Positions 10,201 to 20,004 of a stretch of DNA of 64,000 nucleotides are shown piece by piece. Positions within the stretch are counted from its first letter, which is position 1. Every line of letters begins with the position of its first letter. Source of the DNA: Nelumbo lutea. Taxonomy: Eukaryota > Streptophyta > Magnoliopsida > Proteales > Nelumbonaceae. The translations under genes were made by a program, and so were the position numbers. The stretch lies in assembly GCA_022828595.1 (NCBI GenBank), contig JAKGHH010000002.1, positions 43,246,222 through 43,310,221 on the forward strand, read 5' to 3'. A model generated the notes under the pieces. The model was not told where the DNA came from. It did not search any database and saw nothing but the letters and a program-made list of their open reading frames with translations.

Positions 10201-13200
10201 GGGCACCTTTTTGCCTAGTCACCTAGGCAATGGATTTTTTTTTTTTTTTTAATAAAAAACATGAATCTTAAGGTAGTTTTGTTATGATCCATTTGTCCCA
10301 CATTGGTAGTATGGGATGGTAATGTGAGATATCCCACATTGGTAGTATGGGATGCTATTGTGTGATATATATGTGCTTGGGTTCCCTCCTTCTAACAGCT
10401 AGCTTTTAGGGGCAAGTTCTCCTAAGTAAGGCACATAACAAATGGTATCAGAGCCTACACTATGCTTCCCAGTTGCAATCATGCGGCGTAGCTGGTGGTG
10501 CCGGTATTGCAGTGTTCAACTAGGACTAGGTGGACTAGTGCAAAGCTAGCCTGCATGGGCGCTGGGACTGCGGAGCGTGGTGGAATGTTAAGATCCCTTT
10601 GTCCCACATTGGTAGTATGGGATGCTGTTACGTGATATATATGTGCTTGGGTTCCCTCCCTCTAATAGCTAGCTTTTAGGTGTGAGTTCTCCTAAGGCAC
10701 ATAACAAACGTGATCTTGGTCTGCTTCAACATCCCTGTTCTCCCACTCCGATTGCTGGTCTGACTGCTACCCTCTCCTTTAGCTTCGTTGTTCTCGCTGA
10801 TTGGTGCCTTCTCCAGCTTGGCCAAGACTACCGTGAGAGATGCCTTGATTTCAGTGATATCCCCTTCGAGATTCTCAATACGGTCGCCGTTTGCAGAGGA
10901 TCTGGTTCCCACCATGTCGCTGCCCAGGGCTGGGCTTTGATACCACTTGGTAGGATCTGCCTACTTCAGGAGCTTCTTCGAGGGAGATCAAGCCTCCTAC
11001 AGAGAAAAGAAGAAGAGAGAAAGGGGTTTTATGCTCAAAAAGGTAATCCTCTTTACTGCTAATCTTCTATTTATAAGCTTTACATCACATGGGAAAATTC
11101 TCAATTGCAACTAACTTGCTGATGTGGTCCCCTCACATAGGTCTTCGGGTAATGCTGCATGGGGATCATGCTGGTGGGCTGATTGGTGGTACTGGCCTAG
11201 CTGTGTGCCTATCAACTCGCCCCTCCTTGAGACTGACCTTGTCCTCAAGGTTGATGTGAGGAAATTCTTGCTGAAGGCGAGAATATTCTTCCTACATTGC
11301 TTCTTCTTCAGGCAAGTTGCTCCAAACAACCAAGGCTTCCTCTATGTAGTACTTCCCCTTGCGAACCCAGGGGAAATCAATCAGCTTGTGGGGCTCCATG
11401 ATCATAATTCCTTCCTTAGAGAAAGCTGGAATGGTGGCCTGGGATTTTTCTATGTTGCCAATGTGCTTCTTAAGTAGGGATACATGGAAGAGTTGGTGAA
11501 GCTTGGAAGAAGCTGACAGTTCAAGCTTGTAGGTGACTGAGCCGATTTTTTCTAGGGTCTTGAAGGGACCATAATACTTGGGTGCCAATTTTTGCCAAGC
11601 ACGTCTAGCCACCAAAGTCTATTGATAGGGTTGCAGCTTCAAGATAACCATGTCACCTAACTGGAATTCCAAGGGGTGGTGTTTACGATCATAGGCAACC
11701 TTCATAATCTGTTTACGATCAAAGGCAACCTTCATATTTGTCTACTGCAGCCACTGATGTAAAATCTGATTCGTAGGGAAGAACGGCAGGAGGGTCCCTC
11801 CCATACAATGCCCTGAATGGTGTCATCCCCATACTCACATTGTAAGTGGAGTTGTACCATAATTCAGCTGAAGAAAACCATTTTAGCCACTCTTTTGGTC
11901 TCTGTCCAGCGAAGCACCTCAGGTAGGTCTCAATGCATCTGTTAACCACTTCCATCTGCTCGTCGGATTGGGGGTGATAACGTGTGGAATGTGCCAAGTG
12001 GGTCCCCTGTATTTTAAAATATTGCTGCCAAAACTTTCCCATGAATAGAGGATCCCGATCAGAGATGATGGATCTTGGTGTCCCATGCAATTTGGTGATG
12101 TCTCTAACAAACAAGTTTGCTACTTGTGCTACTGTGAATAGGTGAGACAGCAGAGAAGTGGGCATATTTGCTTAGCTTGTCCACTACCACCATTATTACT
12201 GTCTTGCCTTGCAAGGGCAGCAGTCCTGTGATGAAGTCCATGGTGAGGTCCTTCCAGACTTGATCAGGTATCTTGAGAGGTTGAAGAAGTCCGGCTGGTT
12301 GCTTAGTATCATATTTTTGCTGTTGACAAGTTGGGCAGCTGGCCACAAAGTGCTGGACATGCTTCCTAATTCCTTTCTAGTAGTAATGGGCTGCAATGTG
12401 CCAGTAGGTTCTCAACACCCCAGAGTGGCCGCCTTCAGTGGAGGAGTGGAATAGCTGTAGTAGCTCCATCAAATGAGGGGATGTTGGTGGTAGGCATAGT
12501 TGTCAAGGCGACTAGGCGATTTTTAGAAGTTGCCTTGCCCAACGCCAAGGTGATTTTGTATCAGAAGCTCACCCATATATATATATTATATTATTTTTTT
12601 GAATGTGCATATGCATTATATCATTTTATTGGTTTGTTTTATTTTATTAGAATACACCCTATTGTATGTGACCATTTTTTTATTAAAGTAATTTTTTTTT
12701 ACATTAAAACTACAAAAGTTTCTTTGGGTTTGAGATTTTGAGTTTTGAACCGAGAGCTGAGAAGAGAAAGCGAGGAGAAGTTTCCGTTGTTCAGTCCAAG
12801 TAGTCCAAGACCTCCAGGTACATTTCTTCTTCTTCTTTAAGAAATATTTTGGGATGAAACAGGAGCTTCGCCTCCTCCTCCTCCTTCCTAAAATCACACT
12901 GGTACTCCTTTCTTACTTTTAACAATCCTCCTCCATTTTTTTAGCCTGAAACAGGGTCTCCACCCCCTTAAACACAGTCCACATCGTCCTCTTGGACAAC
13001 TTATGTTGGGAATGAAACAGGGGCTCCACCCCTTTATTTTTCTCTCTTTTCTTAGCTGCACTCCCCCCATTTTTGTTGGCCTGGATGCTAGCTATGGCAT
13101 TTTATATTTTATTCGAATGATTTTATTGCTAATAGCTAGCATACATGTATGTTGGTTAGTATAAAAAACCAATAAAGTAGCTTAAGAGGGGTAGGAATAT

Positions 13201-16200
13201 TTATTTTATACTTTCAAATTCCATCGCCTAGTTGCCTAGGCGACTGAGCGCCCTGTGGTTGCCTAGGCTCAACCAGGCACCTTGACAACTATGGTGGTAG
13301 GATTAACCTTCCCTCATAGTATAAGAGGGTGTCCTTTACCGAATAGCCAGGCACTTGGGTTGTATCCTCAACCCATTTCTTCTTAATGGTCTTCAGTTCT
13401 GGATTGACCAAGACCTACCTGTTTAAGAACCCTTGATGGTGGATAAATGGGTCTGGATTCAATCATCAACCATAACTCTTCTTGTCTTGACAAGGCGTCT
13501 GCTACCTGGTTGGAAGCCCCGTTTTCTTTTTTTTTTTTTTTTGATAAATATTGGAAGCCCCGGTTTTGTACTCTATTATGTAATCAAACCCCAGTAATTT
13601 TGACACCCATTTTTGTTGTTCTTCAGTGAGGATGCACTGTTCTAGTAGATATTTAAGGCTTCACTGATTTGTCCTGATGATGAAGTGTTGACCGAGGAGA
13701 TAGTGGTGCCATTTGAGAACCGCCAGGACAACAACCATCAGTTCTTTAACATAGGTAGACTGATTTTTGGCTCGAGGGGAGAGAGCCTTGCTGAAATAAG
13801 CTAATGGCTTGCCCCATTGCATTAAGACAGACACCGGGTGCCCGAGGCATCACATTCAACAACAAAGGGCTGGTTGAACTTGGGTAGAGTCAATATGGGT
13901 GGGGACGATACTTCATGAGAAGAAAAATAAGAAAGAAAAGAAAATTCAGAAAATATTGGGGCTGATCCCTTGTTTTTGTCCTAGGAAAGGAAGAAATGAA
14001 AAGGTGGAAGAAGAAGAAGAATGTGTTTATTGGACAAAATATAAGTTCTTCCTAGCTTATTGGTTAAGGTTTTCAAGTCTTTGAGCTATCAATGGACATG
14101 CCAATCCGAGTGAGATGGGTGAGGAGAACTGCCAACAGTTTGGCAGATAGCTTAGACAAGCAAAGGGGTACATAGAACACATGTTTTGGGCTCAAATGTG
14201 ATCTTAGACATTGTGAAGAGAGTTTCAGGATTGAGGATTAATTGGTGAAGATGTGACTTAACCTTGAAAAAGATTCTCATGTGACTTTTTAAACTTTTCA
14301 AAATCCCCAAACTACCCTTTTTCCAACGATTTTCTAAAATAAGTGATGAGGTTTGTTTTAGCGCTTTTTTATCCTAATTTCCATTTGTACTAGTTTAGTT
14401 GATATTAATTGTATTCCACCAAAAAAAAAAGTTGATATTAATTGTACACTGTGTTTGTTGTAATTTGAGGTTTTCATAGAAGTTTCTTGTTTTTTGTTCC
14501 AATTTCCATTTTATAGACGTTTCTCAAGTGGGTACTTTTGGTAAGTTAACTTCTGTCACTCAATGGACAGGGGGGGGGTCTTTGTCGGAATTTAAAAGTT
14601 CAGGGGGGTTCTTTGTCACAAATGAAAGTTTAGGAGGTAAGTGGCACTATCCCTAAAGTACAAGGTAGTAATCTATAATTTATCCTTTCTAAAACATATA
14701 GTTTAAAATTTATATATTTTTAATTAATACTATTTTTATTTTTTTGCAGTTTAGAAACTTTTTAGAAATTTGTTCCTTGCTTCAAAATGGCGTGCACCTC
14801 AGGCACAAAAAGCCCCTTGTGTTTTTTTGTGCTCTGCACATTTAGAACACTCAAGGCCTCTTCTAAGCAATTTTAATAACTCATTACTAGTCCTACTAAA
14901 ACAAACTTGACATGAAGAAACCAAAAATTACTAAAAAATATCTAGTTACTGTTTTGTAGTAACAGGAATTATCAGAAATGGATGGTAAATCCAAAATTTA
15001 CCATAAATAGTAATTTTATTTTTACTAAGAATAGTAAATTAGTAGAAGAAAGAAATTTAACTCTATTCCTTAGGCACCAACAAACCATAAAATTAATTTA
15101 AAAACTCAAGAATACCAATGTTTTGAACACCCATAAATTCTAATATTTGGTTAGAAATTTCTAATCCGATCCACTTGACATGAAGAAACCAAAAATTACC
15201 AAAAAATATCTAGTTACTGTTTTATAGTAATGGGAATTATGTGAAATGGATGGTAAATCCAAAAGTTACCATAATTAGTAATTTTATTTTTTACTAAGAA
15301 TAGTAAATTAATAGAAGAAAGAAACTTAACTCTATTCCTAAGGCACCAAACAAACCATAAAATTAATTTAAAAACTCAACAATACCAATGTTTTGAACTT
15401 CCATAAATTCTAATATTGATTAGAAATTTCTAATCCGATCCACTTCTCCAAGGTCCTTTCCTTCTATATTTGCTTCTATGGATCAACCAAATCTATGCTT
15501 ATTAGGCACCAGAAATAATGGCTTCTTGCATTAAAATATGAAGTAATATATGAATTTTCAGTTTTGGGTTTGCAAAATCAAAATTTTATGGCAAATAGGC
15601 TGGCGTTTGGCATTCCTTGTCTTAAGGACTCATCTCCTTTCTGCTATTAAAATGCCCCTATGAACACTGAGTTTTTAACTGTAAAAAGGAGACAAGTCCT
15701 TAAAATTAAGGAATGCAAAGTAGTCAAGAATTCCATTTACAGTATTTGGATGAGTTTTGAAGTTAAAACCTGTTTTAGCTTCCTTGCAGCCAATCAGACC
15801 TCGCTCTCCTGTTTCCTCAAAAAAGAAGATTTCTTTCTTAAAAAAATTATATTTATTTACCAAAAGACACTAAAGACATCTTAACTTGTGTTGACTAGGG
15901 GATAATATATTTGGTCCAAGCACTGCTGATGCTGCTGAATCTCTGCTTGGAGCATTTGGTCCCGCAATAGAGTCTAGACTTCCTTGGGCAGCAATTTTGG
16001 GCAACCACGACCAAGAATCTACTATGACCCGGGGAGAATTGATGTCCTTCATTTCCCTCATCGATTATTCAGTCTCTCAGATTAATCCACCAGGGATTGC
16101 GACAGAAAACATTGATGGGTATGGGAATTACAACCTTCAGGTACATGGTGCTTTTGGTTCTGATTTGGCCAACACCAGTGTCCTGGATCTCTTTTTTCTG

Positions 16201-17408
16201 GACAGTGGAGACAGGGCTACTTTAAATGGCATTCGAGGTTATGGATGGATCAAAGAATCTCAGCTTCATTGGCTTCGTAGCATTTATGAAGGCTTTCAGG
16301 TATAACTATTCAAAACTATGAAAACCATTAAGAATTGTTCTATAAATGGATTGACCGACCTACTTTATTGCATATAAGTAGGAACCACTTCAATTTATTT
16401 TTATTTTAATATTTTTAACTCCTATTCAGAAATCTTAGTCCCCCAGTCTATATGATCAGAAACCATGTGGAAATTTGTCCCAAGAACATTGTATGGTAGG
16501 TATGGACCAAGGAAACTGGACTTATGGTTCTCAGTGTAACTCATGTCTTTCAAGCCGTAAAAATAATTAAAAATGACACAGCTTACCTTCTGGTTTACGG
16601 TTAATTTTAAAGTTGCTCTGCAAAACCATGCAAAGCAATGCAAGAAAAGGACCATGTTAATGTTCACCAGGTCAACTTGATTTTGAAATAGATGTGGATA
16701 TTAATAAATCTGGATTACATGGTGATACACTGGAGCTCACTGTGGTCTGGTACTAGAGACTGGCATATCATTACCCTCTCTGGACCTGGTTTACTAAAAT
16801 TGTGTACATGAAACTTGCATCTTATTCCAGGATTTCTGTTTGCCGTCTGATTTCTTTCAGTTAGATTTCATTAATACACTTCCTTTTTGTTTATTTCATT
16901 AACATGTTGCAGGTCTAAATACTAGCAGGGCAACAAGTATGACCAAAACGGACTGAATAGCATTGCATCACCAACAAAAGCTGCCCAGCTCCTTTCTCCA
17001 GCCCTGACATTCTTCCACATTCCAATCCCAGAAGTGCGGCAGCTCTGGTTTAAAGACATTGTGGGTCAATTTCAAGAGGCAGTTGCTTGTTCTGTTGTTA
17101 ACTCTGGGGTCCTACAGACCCTTTCTGCCATGGGAAATGTGAAGGCTGTTTTCATGGGCCATGATCATAACAATGACTTCTGTGGGGAGCTAGAAGGTAT
17201 ATGGTTCTGCTACGGTGGAGGCTTTGGATACCATGCTTATGGTAAAGCTGGTTGGCCACGACGATCAAGAGTCGTATTGGTCGAGCTAGCAAAGGGGTTG
17301 AGATCCTGGATGGGAGTGGAGAGGATCAAGACGTGGAAGCGTCTTGATGATGAGAACCTGAGCAGGATCGATGAACAGGTTTTGTGGGACCAAAGGTTAT
17401 TAAAATGA
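7284..17408 (+). CDS. PAP28: purple acid phosphatase 28-like metallophosphoesterase (4 exons, intact)
   Basis: Exons 7284-7502, 7581-7728, 15899-16299 and 16926-17408 join with consistent phases (0, 1, 0) and GT-AG borders to give 416 aa; stop TGA 17406-17408. A hydrophobic segment near residues 20-36 suggests a signal anchor. Metallophosphoesterase motifs are present: VADMHY (residues 74-79), GDN (123-125), GNHD (157-160), FFHIP (285-289) and GHDH (334-337). Conserved family stretches include RCRDVLPSEFEYCSDLNTTR and NDFCGE. The family is usually about 390-420 aa and is often labelled 'probable inactive' because some PAP metal ligands differ; activity is not shown. ATG 7284 opens the frame; ATG 7317 is an alternative start. 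Intron 2 is 8170 bp and packed with transposons, intron 3 is 626 bp. All exons remain open, so the gene looks functional if the long intron is spliced. Confidence 0.92.
8072..8099 (-). mobile_element. micro-insertion: LINE/SINE poly(A)-tail remnant with 10-bp target duplication
   Basis: A 28-bp insert (GG, a T run, then CGTTTTGATAGATA) is flanked by perfect copies of CAACAGAGAG at 8062-8071 and 8100-8109. On the minus strand it is a TATCTATCAAAAC-type sequence followed by poly(A), as left by extreme 5' truncation during target-primed reverse transcription. It lies in PAP28 intron 2. Confidence 0.75.
8110..10150 (-). pseudogene. LINE (L1-type non-LTR retrotransposon) fragment in PAP28 intron 2
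   Basis: On the minus strand, from high to low coordinates: a reverse transcriptase active-site variant QFGDDSLVF (about 10085-10140), the C-terminal RT region with SYLSRGGKLALIQSALSHL (about 9760-9830), then LRRDFLWEW-like, SKWIWKYGAEEDASWQKLI and GKGANILFWKDSWCGN (about 9390-9670), then the zinc-knuckle RT-associated region (about 8940-9180). The latter continues beyond an inserted TIR element (8330-8931) as IWVHMIKLF. Several frameshifts and stops. The 5' part (endonuclease) is missing. Confidence 0.8.
8330..8931. mobile_element. TIR element (hAT-like, non-autonomous) inserted in the LINE
   Basis: The ends are inverted: ATGTTGTCAAAATCTTACGA at left, and ATGTTTTGAAAATCGTAATC at right on the minus strand. 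Flanks TATGTATA (8322-8329) and TATGTAAA (8932-8939) match at 7 of 8 positions, consistent with the 8-bp duplication of hAT elements. The interior repeats variants of TTACGATTCACG in both orientations and codes for nothing. LINE homology resumes on both sides. Confidence 0.72.
10168..10245. repeat. fragment of a CAAGGCG-type TIR repeat
   Basis: Contains CAAGGCACCAATGCGACG and GCCTAGTCACCTAGGCAATGG, related to the ends of the complete element at 12495-13293. Ends with a T run. No target duplication. Confidence 0.45.
10280..10706 (+). mobile_element. TRIM (terminal-repeat retrotransposon in miniature)
   Basis: Two direct repeats bound a tiny interior. The 5' LTR is 10280-10440 (TGTTATGATCC...CACATAACA) and the 3' LTR is 10586-10706 (TGTTAAGATCC...CACATAACA). 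Immediately after the 5' LTR is TGGTATCAGAGC (10443-10454), a primer binding site for initiator methionine tRNA. A purine-rich GGAGCGTGGTGG precedes the 3' LTR. The 145-bp interior has no coding capacity. The 5' LTR is longer because CCCACATTGGTAGTATGGGA occurs twice in it. No 5-bp target duplication is evident (agttt against aacgt), so one border may have recombined. Confidence 0.82.
10707..10915 (-). pseudogene. Ty3/gypsy gag N-terminal fragment
   Basis: Starts MVGTRSSANGDRIENLEGDI and continues as a charged helix-forming stretch, the usual opening of Ty3/gypsy chromovirus Gag. It is cut at the TRIM border after about 70 codons. A primer binding site, TGGTATCAAAGC on the minus strand (10934-10945), lies just upstream, so this is the 5' start of an element whose remainder is missing. 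Confidence 0.7.
10946..11290 (-). repeat. LTR and 3' untranslated region of Ty3/gypsy element (borders approximate)
   Basis: On the minus strand this stretch follows the end of integrase, contains CTTATAAATAGAAG (TATA-like, about 11070-11085) and a pyrimidine-rich leader, and ends CCTACCA two bases before the TGGTATCAAAGC primer site. This matches an LTR. The 5' border cannot be fixed because no second LTR copy is in the window. Confidence 0.5.
11292..12494 (-). pseudogene. Ty3/gypsy chromovirus integrase with chromodomain-like C-terminus (frameshifted)
   Basis: Minus-strand pieces: a zinc-binding tail with CPTCQQQKYDTKQPAGLLQP and the first catalytic Asp in DLTMDFITGL (12104-12346); the core with HGTPRSIISDRDPLF and YHPQSDEQMEVVNR (11719-12165), giving the other two catalytic acids; then WQKLAPKYYGPF and LHQLFHVSLLKKHIG, with a chromodomain-like end PHKLIDFPWVRKGKYYIEEA (11292-11615). 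The frame breaks near 12150 and near 11650-11720, where a 30-bp stretch around TTTACGATCA.AGGCAACCT is duplicated. The complete catalytic triad in a broken frame indicates a fairly young but dead copy. Confidence 0.88.
12495..13293. mobile_element. TIR element with 8-bp target duplication inserted in gypsy pol
   Basis: Inverted ends CATAGTTGTCAAGGCG (12495) and, on the minus strand from 13293, CATAGTTGTCAAGGTG. Perfect duplication GTGGTAGG at 12487-12494 and 13294-13301. The 799-bp interior is non-coding, has repeated AACAGGGGCTCCACCCC-like segments and further CGCCTAGGCGACT motifs near both ends. The 8-bp duplication points to hAT; a Mutator-like relative is less likely. It separates the RNase H and integrase parts of the host retrotransposon. 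Confidence 0.85.
13294..13905 (-). pseudogene. Ty3/gypsy RNase H and connection region
   Basis: Minus-strand translation includes FNQPFVVECDASG (RNase H start), LEQCILTEEQQKWVSKLLGF and SNQVADALSRQEELW (RNase H end, about 13440-13600). It belongs with the integrase at 11292-12494 as one pol. Stops are present in the first part. A 29-bp poly(T) insertion at 13522 sits inside the RNase H end; without it and one duplication copy the frame there is continuous. Confidence 0.8.
13522..13550 (-). mobile_element. micro-insertion: poly(A)-tail remnant with 12-bp target duplication
   Basis: The 29-bp insert (TTTTC, a long T run, GATAAATA) is bracketed by perfect TTGGAAGCCCCG at 13510-13521 and 13551-13562. 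On the minus strand it reads TATTTATC followed by poly(A), the usual very 3' end of plant LINEs or SINEs. It landed in dead gypsy RNase H, so it is younger than that copy. Confidence 0.88.
14414..14430 (+). mobile_element. micro-insertion: 17-bp poly(A) remnant with 16-bp target duplication
   Basis: TTCCACCAAAAAAAAAA is flanked by perfect 16-bp copies of GTTGATATTAATTGTA (14398-14413 and 14431-14446). The structure is that of a target-primed reverse transcription event that copied almost nothing but the tail. Located in PAP28 intron 2. Confidence 0.8.
14905..15445 (+). repeat. 269-bp tandem duplication in PAP28 intron 2
   Basis: The segment beginning CTTGACATGAAGAAACC at 14905 is repeated from 15174 with scattered substitutions, ending around CTAATCCGATCCACTT in both. 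Copies differ mainly by single bases. No coding sequence. Confidence 0.88.
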
Positions 17409-18184
17409 ATGAAATCACATTTAAGGTGTATGTGTATTGGCAACCACACACATCTAACCGTGTTATTATTGTGCTAAACGGTTGTTTCATGTTTAGGTGT
17501 ATCTCTTGACATGACAACAATGCCCTTGCTTGCTAGGTTTTGAGCTTGTTCATTGTTTGTTTCTGGTGAGATCCTGGCTTTTTTATGCCATAGGACCGGC
17601 TTGAAGATGCATTGAATATATATATAAATCTTTATTATCCTCCGGTGGGCTTCTCCCTGAAACCTATTCGAGTGCCGACACCTCTACACCAAATGAAACG
17701 AGTATCCCTTTTTTGAGTGTCATCTTTTGTTACATGTATTGCTCATATTACTCATCTACACCAAATGAAACCTACGAGAACAGCCCATACCATAGAAAAG
17801 ACGGATGAGGGATGACCCACTTGTTTCTTGTTGACAGGGTTCAAAGTATTGGAACTGCAGGTACTATTTGAAAGGCAATTTTAAGAGACATTGGGATGCA
17901 CATTGGATGGATATGGATATATAGTGGAAATATTTTTTCCTGGTGGAAGGCGGTGGGATGTAGGTAGTCTATTGAGTTCTGAAAGCTGGAGGTAACGACA
18001 CCACGTTGGAGAGGTTTGAGAGCCCTGGTTGTATATTTATGGATTTTTGTAACTGTGGGTAAGAATGGATTGGAGTATAAAGCTCCATATGGGTGTTGTA
18101 GATTGATTGTAGGTTGGAAAAAGTAAGGTTTTTTTGAAGGCCTCTGAGAAGAAAGGATGTCCTAGAGAGGAGGGGTTTGGAGGG
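17409..18184. other. PAP28 3' flank, no further gene
   Basis: The likely 3' untranslated region of PAP28 follows the stop, with TATATATATAAATCTTTATT near 17614-17635 as possible polyadenylation context. Beyond that is non-coding sequence without a recognisable element; a short direct repeat of CTACACCAAATGAAACG-like sequence occurs at about 17684 and 17756. Confidence 0.5.
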
Positions 18185-18433
18185 GAAGGTTTTTAAAATC
18201 GAACTGGACAATGAACTGGTTAGGGTCTGGTTCTCGGGTTGATGGTCTGTACTGACAAAAAAATTAAAAAATTAAAAAATTAAAAATAACCAGAACTGTT
18301 GAATGGTTTGATCGCCTGGGCCAGTGGTTTGCTGACCAAATCAATGTTTTGGGGTAAAGTGGAACTGGTCATTTGACTGGTTTTCGGTTTTTCTAGTCTG
18401 ACCGTCCAGTCTGGTCCGGTTTTGAAAACCATA
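18185..18433. mobile_element. hAT-like MITE, family with GGTTTT.AAAA ends, copy 1
   Basis: Ends GAAGGTTTTTAAAATCG and, on the minus strand, TATGGTTTTCAAAACCGG. Perfect 8-bp duplication TTGGAGGG at 18177-18184 and 18434-18441. Non-coding, 249 bp. Related copies lie at 19007, 19703 and 62371. Confidence 0.82.
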
Positions 18434-19006
18434 TTGGAGGGTTGATGATTTGGGAAATGTTGCCAAGTTAATGTGTTAATTCTGTTATTGCTTGGGTGTC
18501 CTCAAGGTTTAATTTATTGGAAATCCAAGATGCATCGGAAGGCAGTTTTTGAGACATATCCGGATATGCTTTTGATACACATGGATATGGACAAAAAATC
18601 AGGATGAACATAGATATATTAGTAAACTCAAATAGGTCCTAAAAATATATATTAATAACAATAGGTATAAGTTTTATATAATTATAAATGAGCAATTTAA
18701 AGTTTTAAACGTAAAAAATAAAAAAAAAAGCACATTTCAAGGGTGTTCTCGTTCGTAGGTTTCAAGACAATTGGTAATCATTGAAAAATGATGGAAGAAC
18801 TAAAAATGTCAAAAGTTTATAATTTGTGTTAATATTTATTAGTATATAAATTTTAATAATCAATTTTAGTTTTTTTGCCAAAAAATCCCTTAAAAATAAA
18901 AAAATTACATAAGAATAAAAATGCATGTTTATAGCAAATATAGCAGAGTTTTGTGGTTGCATGCTAATAACGAAGATTCAATTCCTCCTATTTTTGTTTT
19001 TTTATC

Positions 19007-19280
19007 AAGGTTCTAAAAATTGGACTAGACATGGAATTATTATGGCCACTTTCTTGGGTCAAATGCTCTGATCATCTGGTTCAAATGGATGGCCTGATCT
19101 TATTTAAAAGATAAAAAAAATTAAAAAATGAATAAATAAAATAAAAAGGCCAAAAACCATTGTTTGGGTCAATGGTTTGATCACTCGGGTTAGGGGGTAA
19201 CTGACCAATTCAACAATTTTTTGCCAGGAATGGTTTTAGGGTGAAATGGAACCCGATCAATCCAGTTTTCAAAACCATGG
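19007..19280. mobile_element. hAT-like MITE, copy 2 (unit A)
   Basis: Same ends as the element at 18185 (AAGGTTCTAAAAATTGG at left; CCATGGTTTTGAAAACTGG at right on the minus strand). Flanks TTTTTATC (18999-19006) and TTTTTATA (19281-19288) match at 7 of 8 bases. Confidence 0.75.
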
Positions 19281-19702
19281 TTTTTATAACTAGTTTAAGA
19301 CTTTAATGTGTATTTAATGGCATGCTTTAAATTCAAATTTTGATTTGAATATTGATTAAATTTATTAAACGTAGTATTAAGAGAATAGTTATTGAAGTTA
19401 TTAGAGAGAGGAGCAATTATAGGGGTTATAGGGAGTAATTATATGAATTTTAGGCAAAGATTAAAAAATGCTGGAAGAATTATATATATATATATATATA
19501 TCATAATTTTCATAAATAAATATAATTTGTGTTAATATTTATTAGTATATAAATTTTAATAATCAATTTTAGTATCTTTTGCCAAAAAATCTCTTAAAAA
19601 TAAAATAATTGCATAAGAATAAAAATGCATGTTTATAGAGCAGAGCTTTGTGGCTACATGTTAATAACCAAGGTTCAAATCCTCATATTTCTAGTTTTTA
19701 TC

Positions 19703-20004
19703 AAGGTTTTAAAAATTGGATTGAATACGAAACCATTTTGGCCACCGTTTCTCGAGTCAAATAGTCCGATCGTTTGGTTCGAATGGATGGTTCGTTATTA
19801 TTTAAAAAAGTAATTAAAATAAAAAAGGTCAAAAGTTGTTGTTCAGATTGATGATTTGACGGTTCGGCTGCCCGAGTTAGTGGGTCATTGACCAATTCAA
19901 TAGTTTTTGGCGTAAGAATGGTTTTAGGGTGAAACAGAACTGGTTGCCTGACTAGTTCTTGGGTCAACCGGTTTGACCATCCGATTTGGTTTTCAAAGCC
20001 ATGG
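19703..20004. mobile_element. hAT-like MITE, copy 3 (unit B)
   Basis: Paralogue of copy 2 carried by the tandem duplication: starts AAGGTTTTAAAAATTGG, ends CAAAGCCATGG, with the same TTTTTATC flank at 19695-19702. Confidence 0.72.

Noticed and set aside
10682..11062. A 126-codon plus-strand open frame
   Set aside because: It is the antisense of the gypsy gag start, primer site and LTR on the minus strand.
16900..16925. Splice acceptor at TTGCAG (16912) for PAP28 exon 4
   Set aside because: It would place TAA immediately in frame; the ACTAG at 16921-16925 gives an open frame that continues into the conserved family sequence.
18900..18990. Possible tRNA-derived SINE (GGTTCAAATCC-like B box at 19672 and its copy near 18980)
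   Set aside because: The upstream A box is not convincing, no tRNA fold and no tail; the similarity between the two sites is explained by the tandem duplication.
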